64,000 nt of DNA from assembly GCA_009363875.1 (NCBI GenBank), contig CM018680.1, positions 65,259,279-65,323,278 of the forward strand, written 5' to 3'. This DNA comes from Mikania micrantha. Lineage: Eukaryota > Streptophyta > Magnoliopsida > Asterales > Asteraceae. The notes beneath the pieces are model-generated. The model searched no databases, had not been told where the DNA came from, and saw only the letters and a list, made by a program, of their open reading frames with translations. A program made the position numbers and the translations under genes. Positions 56,859 through 64,000 of this stretch are shown piece after piece. How positions within the stretch are numbered: the stretch's first letter is position 1; each line of letters starts with the position of its first letter.

Positions 56859-57204
56859 ACCAGTGTCGTTAGTTAGAAATTGATTTTTAAACCAGTTTTT
56901 TTTAGTTGTCTTAATTTTTTTTAAGTACCAGCAGTTTAGTGCTATTTTCATATTTCAAATGATTAAATTGGTTAACTGATCCATCCAGGTAAAAACTCAA
57001 TTATTTAGCGATTAATGCAGTTTCGGTTATTAGATTAGTTTCGGTATAGAGCTTGAAAAGCGATTATTAACCAAACAGATGATGGTCAAAATCGTTTTGA
57101 AAACGTTGATTGTTTAACCGGTTCGTTTATTCAAGATCTGTGCACCTCTGGTCTTGGTAGCCACTACATACAATCGAATGGTTTGTTTTCTCATTTATTA
57201 TTTA

Positions 57205-57300
57205 CTAGTTAAAAACTTATATATTACACGGGTTAAATATATGTAATGTTATACACTTAGCAATAAGGATTTTGAAATTATGTATAGGATACATATGATT
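57205..57300 (-). mobile_element. Helitron-like 3' end, copy 2
   Basis: Minus strand CCCGTGTAATATATAAG, then TTTTTAACTAG and T. Counterpart of 41928. The 5' limit is not resolved and may lie well to the right. Confidence 0.5.
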
Positions 57301-58064
57301 GCTTATAAATTCTAGATGAATATGTAAGATATTTTTATATATGTTGGCTTATAGTTATGAAAATTTTATGTCTAATAATGATTTGTGCAGAAAATATGCT
57401 CATGTATAGAAATGTAAGTTATGTGTGTGTACACACATAGATTCAAGCAATTATGATATGATAATAATTTTTATGTAAAGTACGAAGTTTGTCAGCTATT
57501 GCTAAAAGTATGTTTAATAAACACTTTTATATAAAATATATATTCCATGAGATCATGAAATGACAAAAAAAATTAGATGTTTAAATTTTAAATTTAATAT
57601 TAGAAATAACATTTCTCTTTCAAAATAATCGTTGTCATTGTCACCAAATATTTTATTCAATATTATTATAAAGATAATATGTTTCAAATTTTGATATAAA
57701 TTACTAAATACAAACTAAATTACAAAAAATTGATTTAAGTTATAAATAGAATCGACTACTCAAAATGAATTATTCTCAAATAATAAACATTTTTATATAG
57801 TGTTATATAGTTTATAAGAAACTATTATTTCTAATAATGATTTATGGAGGTCATATGCTAATGTATAAAATTTAAGTTTTATATATATAGGGAAATGATA
57901 AAAAAATAACCCACTAAATGTGCAATAACCTGAAATAACCTGTCAAGATCCAGCCAAATCTTCGAATTTTTTTAACATCATTGTAAACACATTTATTCGA
58001 GACTCGGCAAAAAAAAAACCCACCTATTATGCTTAATGATTCTAATGGTCGAAGCAAGATTTCC
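57301..58064. other. AT-rich intergenic stretch
   Basis: No gene. 57890-57960 (GGGAAATGATAAAAAAATAA, then CCTGAAATAACC) resembles one end of the foldback MITE type near 48040, without a partner. Confidence 0.35.
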
Positions 58065-58592
58065 CACTACAAGAAAAAGCTTCTATAGCAGTGACACCAA
58101 TAGCGGCGACATCATCAATAGCGGCGACGGCCGCAGATTCTGCCCATCTCGCATCCGGCCGTTTAAATTAAGATGCATCCAACGACTAGGGTTTTAAGTT
58201 GATATTTAGTATTAGCGGCGACATAAGTAACAGCGATAGGGCCGTTAAAGGTTAATAAAGGCGCTGAAATTTCCCTCATTTCCCATTTCCCACACATTCA
58301 CAGTTCAGCTTCCCTCTTTTGCTCTTCCTTGCCCCACCGCCTGTCGCCAGTCGCCCGCCTCCTGCCAGCTGCACACGCCCGCGTGTCTCCATGAAAGGTT
58401 TTTTTCCTTTATTTCTCCATCAAATTTTTAGGCCTCACATTCGGCAGCCGCCCTCAGCTTCCATTCAAATTAAGCTTGGATGTTGTTTAAGTAATGGTCG
58501 AACGATCTTCTAGCTGAAGTGGATCTCCACACTTCTTCCTGGCTATCCTGCTGAGAACAGAAAGCATTGTTAGCCTTATCGTAGGAGGGAGC

Positions 58593-61573
58593 TGTCACAC
58601 CCTCAAATTCCCACTCGTGGTGTCAGTCCACGTGGGTGTGACGTGTCCAGAATCACAGCTCATGGTCATATAGAACACCTCTATACGCGTTTACAATACA
58701 AGGTTTGACACATATACTTAACAAAATAGTTTGCAGCGGAAAAGTAATTCATATTGCAGCGGAAAAATATAGTGATCACAACATGCAGCGGAATGTAATA
58801 AGTTTAATACAATATTGTTTCACATAATAAAAGTTAAATTGTTTTCAAAACGACACAACAGAATGCATGTGAATTCCTAATGCTCGCCCCTTAAAATGTG
58901 CATTCCTGTCCTCATGCTAGCCACGCTAGTTACCTGAAAATACAAGTTAGAAAAGTGTCAACACAATGGTTGGTGAGTTCACAGGTTTTGATATACATAT
59001 AGTAATAAAAGTGTGACATGCTGTTTATCAAATGTTAGTACCGAGCCTTAGGCTCCAAGTGTCAGTGCGTCACAACCGAACTAGACTTGTTTGCTCTTGT
59101 CTCCGCTGTGTCTCGTACACACAGCAAGTTAGGTCAGAGTTTCACGTGTTATGACATCCGGTCAATATTGTGCCATGCGGGGTTAGTCACACCCAAACGG
59201 ATCCATTCAAACCTACCACGTTGTTCGTACATTAACAGTAAGACTTTGTGAGGGCTTGTTACGAGTTCAACACTTAATGTTTGTCTAATAAACCATCATA
59301 CACAAAAATGTTTGTAATAGCATAATTGTTTGACTCGATGCAACTAGTATTCTCCCCCTATTTAAAAGCGTTTGAAAAGAGTAAAGAGGGGCCGTAAACT
59401 CACCTTAGTGAAGAGAGTGATAAACAAGCGTAAGCTCCTCAAGTAGTAGCGCGTCGGTCACCGGCAACCTATATCGTATACCGTACGTGAGTTTGTGTAA
59501 GTGACTGTGCTAGTGTTCGTGTTAGTGCTCAACAACCCTTGGTTGTTCATGTTTATCCGTGTCGGTCCACAATGACCGTGTTTGCTCGTGTTGGTCCACA
59601 TTGACCGTGTTTGACTGTGTTGGTCCACAATGACCGTGTTTGACCATGTTTGACCGTGTTTGACCAGATTTGACCGTGTCAAGTCAACGACCCATTGGTG
59701 AACTGTGTGACGGTTGTGGATCGTGTAACGATCGTGTGAATGCTCGTAGTGTGCAAAGCGCGTAAGTCACGTCAATGGACAACCTACTATTTATAGTAAG
59801 TTTCCATTTATGAAAAGTTCATGAAGCATAATAATTTCATAGTTCTAGCATGCTCATTAGTCCTACGTGATCATGTTAACACATAGCAAGTCATCATACC
59901 AAGTCACATAAGCCGTTTATAACATGTTAGCACACAAAAGTTTCCTAAAATGGAAAGTTTCCATTTATAGCTTACATGATATCGGAAACCATCTAACCTA
60001 GTATCTAATCATCATGTTATAACATATTAAGCCACTTAGCATGCTCAAATCACACAAAATGTTCATAAGTTGGTCTTTGTAAAAATAAAGTTACTATAAA
60101 TAGTAACTTTGTAGTTTTTGCATAAAAATGACCATCTAAACATTTCTAATCCATTTTTATGTCACAAATCATCATAATATGTCATTTAACACCATTTGAA
60201 CATACTCAATTAACCATAATCATCATCTAGCAATAGTTCACTTATAAAAGTTACTAAAAATAGTAACTATGCTAGATATGCCCAAAATCAACATCCAAAT
60301 CACATTCTAAGCATCAATATCATTCAAATATCATCCTAAAAGCAATTTCCCCATACATGCATGTTCATATCATCACCCATTACACCAGTTTATGAATAAA
60401 AGCTTCTAAAAATAGAAATGTTCATTAAAATCATAGTTTTTAACCATTTTAACACAATCTAATCATGCAATAACACTCATACATCATCAAGAATCATCCC
60501 AACATCAACAAAATCATTCCAACATTCATGGATCATACATGCATGTAAAGATTTCATCATCATATGTACAACCCATGCTTTATAACAACACATAACATCA
60601 TGGATCATCATAAAACATCATATAAACCTCTTAGATCATCAAAATCAGTAGATTCACTAGCAAACCCAGATTCAAATCATGGAAATATTCGTGCATGTGT
60701 ACCAAAAGTGCTTGCATGTGAGGTTTAACGCATGCATGTGTGTGTAAACGATGTGAGAGTAAGTTTTAAGCATAGAGCTACCTTCTAAAACTCCTTGAAC
60801 ACTAGGATGATGGTTAAGCAGCCCCTACACCTCTTGAGATTGATGGTTTCGACAGAAAGAAGGAGAGAATGGAGATGCACAAGTTTCTTCGTGGTACACA
60901 AGCTTCGACCCTTCAAGTTGGAGCTTCAAAGTGACCTCTAATGGTAGAAATATTTTGTATCAGGATGTAAAAGACGAAGTTGACCGAGTTGTGGCGTGTG
61001 ATATTGATTAAAATGATGAGAATAGGTGTGATGATGATCTTGGGGGCTTAAAAAGCTGTTTGGCGTCGCTGTGCTCCTAGGCGTATCGCCTGGCGAGGAT
61101 GGTGGGCGCCAGTCGTTACGCACGAGGCTTCCGGGTGAGGCGCTATTTATTCTATTCGCGCGGATCGCCAGACGTTGCTTTCTCCGGGTCGGGCGTTACG
61201 CCTGGCCCATATAATTGGCCCAATAAGCCTATTTTGATGTTTTTGGCCTGTTTTCGCTCGTTTCTCGACTGTAAGACCTTGTTTAAGCATCGTTGGGGCT
61301 CTAATATTCAATTACTAATAATAATCGACTCGTTTCTCGACTGTAAGACCTTGTAAGACCAATTGTTGTGACGTTCACCAACGTTCGTGAGTTTTGACAC
61401 GTGTGTGCGTTTTCTCGATAATTCCTCGAATTATCTCGTTGTGTGCCAGTGCTTGTACTGTCGTGCCACGTGTCACACTAAATTAAACTAATTCTAGTGC
61501 CACGTGTACATAAATCATTTAAATAAACATTTAAATACACAATAAGCTGACCTGGAAATTACGGGGTGTCACA
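58593..61573. mobile_element. Long solo LTR, 2.98 kb
   Basis: Starts TGTCACACCCTCAAATTC and ends TACGGGGTGTCACA. Perfect 5-bp target duplication GGAGC (58588-58592, 61574-61578). No PBS, polypurine tract or ORF. A 30-bp tandem unit (GTGTTGGTCCACAATGACC, GTGTTTG) covers 59560-59690. CATCATCAT-rich text covers 60130-60640. It has the same TGTCACACC/GTCACA ends as 31667-35426 but a different interior. Confidence 0.88.
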
Positions 61574-61578
61574 GGAGC

Positions 61579-61782
61579 CTCCTGCGATTGGACTCCGGCG
61601 TGAGAATAAGATACTTGATCAGAGGGAATAATTTCGATGAGAAAGTAGAGAACCAGTGAGAAGTGAAGTGAAATTGAAGTGAAGTAAACTGTAAACCTAA
61701 GACATGATATTTATACTGTCTTTCTCCTAGGAGCTCGGGCTCCTAGGAACTGGGGATTTTCCTCTTTGGTGGTGGCAACCTC
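61579..61782 (-). other. Unidentified promoter-like or LTR-like stretch inside the CACTA unit
   Basis: On the minus strand a TATA-like GTATAAATATCATG is followed by CT-rich leader text, then CACGCCGGAGTCCAATCGCA. Before the LTR insertion this joined 58500-58592 (CTACGATAAGGCTAACAATG, CAGGATAGCC). It may be the end of another LTR element captured by the CACTA unit. TCCTAGGAGCTCGGGCTCCTAGGA-type palindrome at about 61726-61749. Confidence 0.35.
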
Positions 61783-62675
61783 ATACTTTCTTGAAGCTTC
61801 CATTGTGTTCCTCATACCTTCCTATTTTGGTGAAATAGGTTGACCTGCACGCTTGCTCAGCTTTTCGGCTTTTTTCCTGACTCATCTTTCTCCTTCTTTT
61901 GTCCATAATGTAAAGGCGCTCTTCTATCATACTTCGATTATTCCTTTGGTCCATACGGTTTGCCTCGTAATTCCTCGTTGTCTTGCCTTCCGACCTTCCT
62001 GCTTTGTATCTTTACTTGGTTTTTATGGAGGATTATTATCCTACGTCATCAGCTGTGTAGTCGAGGAAGAGCCTATTAGTGTTCAAAAGTTTTTTAAATG
62101 TCGAAAATTTTGTTCTGCTCTAATTGAAGATTATGTCATTTTTATTAAATGTCGAAAATTTTGGAGTGGGGTTAATTTTGTATGGTGGTTCATGGCAGCT
62201 GCCATTCAATTTTGTATGGTGGTTCATGGCAGCTGCCATTCAGTTAATACTTTCTTGAAGCTTCCATTGTGTTCCTCATACCTTCCTATTTTGGTGAAAT
62301 AGGTTGACCTGCACGCTTGCTCAGCTTTTCGGCTTTTTTCCTGACTCATCTTTCTCCTTCTTTTGTCCATAATGTAAAGGCGCTCTTCTATCATACTTCG
62401 ATTATTCCTTTGGTCCATACGGTTTGCCTCGTAATTCCTCGTTGTCTTGCCTTCCGACCTTCCTGCTTTGTATCTTTACTTGGTTTTTATGGAGGATTAT
62501 TATCCTACGTCATCAGCTGTGTAGTCGAGGAAGAGCCTATTAGTGTTCAAAAGTTTTTTAAATGTCGAAAATTTTGTTCTGCTCTAATTGAAGATTATGT
62601 CATTTTTATTAAATGTCGAAAATTTTGGAGTGGGGTTAATTTTGTATGGTGGTTCATGGCAGCTGCCATTCAATT
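61783..62675. repeat. 464-bp tandem duplication
   Basis: 61783-62246 and 62247-62675 look identical from ATACTTTCTTGAAGCTTCC to GGCAGCTGCCATTCAATT. Unit 1 also has a second copy of TTTTGTATGGTGGTTCATGG at its end. Both carry the same open frame of over 130 residues (MLSFSAFFLTHLSPSF...). I recognise no family in it and do not call it a gene. Confidence 0.9.
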
Positions 62676-64000
62676 AATAGTTTTCATCTTTTGGCATTTC
62701 ACAACTTTATTTGGTGGGATGTTTTCAAGGGACTGATTTTCTTTAAAGTTGGTTTGGTCCATTGATTTCATGGGGTATCAAAGGTGTCTAAGAGCTAAAT
62801 ATCATACAAATTTGGGATTGTTTCATAGTTTATAGGTTAAAGGGGTAAAATTAAAAAGTTATATAAAATCAATCCGCTTGAAAGTTCGAGTGTATTTAAA
62901 TGTATATAAACACATAACTACTTAAAAAATATATAATTTATCATAATAAGAGCTAAATATATCATACAAATTTCGATGTTTTTTTCTTATATTTTTAAGA
63001 AAACAACGTTTCACCTAATATTTAATTAGGTATTTGAATGGTTTGAATGCAATTTGTTAAAGCAACAATTTTAGGTGGTACAAAACCATGCAATGTCATT
63101 TTTGAAACAACTCGTTTTAAATGGCGACATCAATAGCGGGGTAATTTACTAAACACTATTAGTGGCAACATCAATAGCAGCGACGGGCACCCTTTTGCGG
63201 AGACAATTTTTAGCGGGGATTTTTTCACTTTTAGCGACATTTTTTAGTGGCGACTCTTTAGCGGCGACATCGCCACTATTGCTATTAGCGGTGTTTTTGG
63301 GGATTTTTAGCGGCAACCCTATTGATACTTTTTCTTGCAGTGATATAGAATGGTCATTTACCTCCTAATTAAAGTGAGCTATATAAAAACACCATATATT
63401 CTTGGACTTTAAACTATCACATTATTTTTAATGCCAATAAGAGACTAAAAGATCTATTTTGAGTGCATTCTCAAAATACTACATTGTAGGCTGGGACTCA
63501 ATTTTAGACAGTTTTCTAGTTATGCTCCCTCCAAACTCCAACCTATTTATAGTAATATTTTGATATGTTCCAAAATAGTTGCCCATTTTCACCAAAAGAT
63601 AAATTATGATCTATTATTTTTTATGTTTAACTTTCACTCGTAATAAATTGTTGTTCAACAATTTAATATAATATTATGATTACAACAACGTTTATTATAA
63701 TATTATTACAATTTTTCTGAATCTCTGAGGAAAACAAGTTAGAAGGTTGTATGGGTTAAAAATACACTCGAGATGACTTTCCAACAATCATTCTTCTATG
63801 AATGATTTTTTTTTCTAATTTGATGAGACAAAACTCAAACCAAATCAACCTATATGATGTGTCAAAATTGTCAACTCTGATAGCTCATTTATCTTCTCTC
63901 ACAAATTATTGTTATTTATTGAGAGTATTGAATTATTTTCATTGTTTAACGTCCTTGGCTCATGTAGCTTTAAAAACATAAAAAAATATTGCATCACGTA
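62676..64000. other. CACTA right arm, then intergenic DNA
   Basis: 62676-63120 is AT-rich without features. 63120-63342 is the subterminal repeat arm of the CACTA-like unit. 63343-64000 shows no gene or repeat that I can identify. Confidence 0.4.

Larger units (their letters stand above)
55590..57300. repeat. Segmental duplication, copy 2 (upstream flank)
   Basis: Collinear with 40900-42010. Carries two SINEs and a roughly 300-bp AT-rich stretch (56230-56560) that copy 1 lacks. Copy 1 has the Mutator MITE (41110-41417), which copy 2 lacks. Confidence 0.85.
58065..63342. mobile_element. CACTA-like non-autonomous unit, 2.3 kb net
   Basis: Left end CACTACAAGAAAAAGCTTCT and, inverted, right end CACTGCAAGAAAAAGTATC. 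CACTACAAGAAAA is the classic CACTA terminus in plants. Subterminal TAGCGGCGAC / GTCGCC text is dense at both ends (58080-58240 and 63130-63310), as expected for transposase binding. The 3-bp target copies do not match (TCC left, ATA right), so the two ends may belong to different copies or a flank has changed. No transposase. Inside are a solo LTR (58593-61573) and a tandem duplication (61783-62675). Confidence 0.7.

Noticed and set aside
58319..58513. Pro/Arg-rich 64-residue frame after a possible promoter.
   Set aside because: It lies in the CACTA arm, is short, and has no recognisable domain or downstream exons.
61853..62736. Two open frames of 149 and 139 residues as possible genes.
   Set aside because: They are the same sequence duplicated, lie in a CACTA-like unit, and match no family that I know.
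58062..63345. A perfect CACTA insertion with a 3-bp duplication.
   Set aside because: The triplets are TCC and ATA, so only the ends support the call; confidence was lowered.

Overview
The window looks like nuclear DNA of a flowering plant, most likely a eudicot and possibly Asteraceae. That family is an inference from the retrotransposon and kinase types; no marker gene fixes it. Almost everything is repeat-derived. I see LTR retrotransposons of the Copia (SIRE/Maximus-like) and Gypsy (Tekay-like chromovirus) groups, three long LTR-like units without an internal region plus a fourth at the left edge, two related short non-autonomous LTR elements, hAT, Mutator, CACTA and PIF/Harbinger remnants, Helitron ends and two tRNA-derived SINEs. 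No bacterial operon, CRISPR array, rRNA gene or functional tRNA gene is visible.

Layout, left to right. 1-2122: minus-strand end of a long Gypsy-type LTR that interrupts a minus-strand SIRE-like element (2123-12404). That element is itself interrupted at 3933-7106 by short element A. 13211-19133: 5'-truncated chromovirus with gag remnant, protease, RT, RNase H, integrase, chromodomain-like tail and a 2.25-kb 3' LTR. 19134-22570: AT-rich Helitron debris, one exon resembling the plastid maltose exporter MEX1, and a hAT MITE. 22573-24125 and 40286-40392: two halves of a minus-strand kinase-jacalin pseudogene, split by a 16.16-kb SIRE-like element (24126-40285) with a 5-bp target duplication. 41110-45630: a Mutator-type MITE, an LTR fragment and Helitrons. 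45733-50454: a second kinase-jacalin gene with five exon blocks, an open and apparently catalytically complete kinase exon, and a hAT-like insertion in a lectin exon. 50690-55580: PIF/Harbinger transposase remnant containing a hAT MITE, which contains short element B with two LTRs that look identical. 56093-56858: two SINEs. 58065-63342: a CACTA-like unit carrying a 2.98-kb solo LTR and a 464-bp tandem duplication.

The two kinase-jacalin loci and their upstream flanks (about 40393-42010 and 50467-57300) are copies of one segment. The duplication therefore gives a reference: one SINE has a clean empty site in the other copy, and several TEs can be ordered relative to the duplication. The only host gene with a plausible remaining function is the kinase-jacalin gene at 45733-50454, and its lectin part is interrupted. 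The most unusual items are that gene, the near-pristine element B with a conserved 12-bp leader hairpin, and an inverted integrase core inside the large SIRE-like element. All exon limits and alignments were made by eye.
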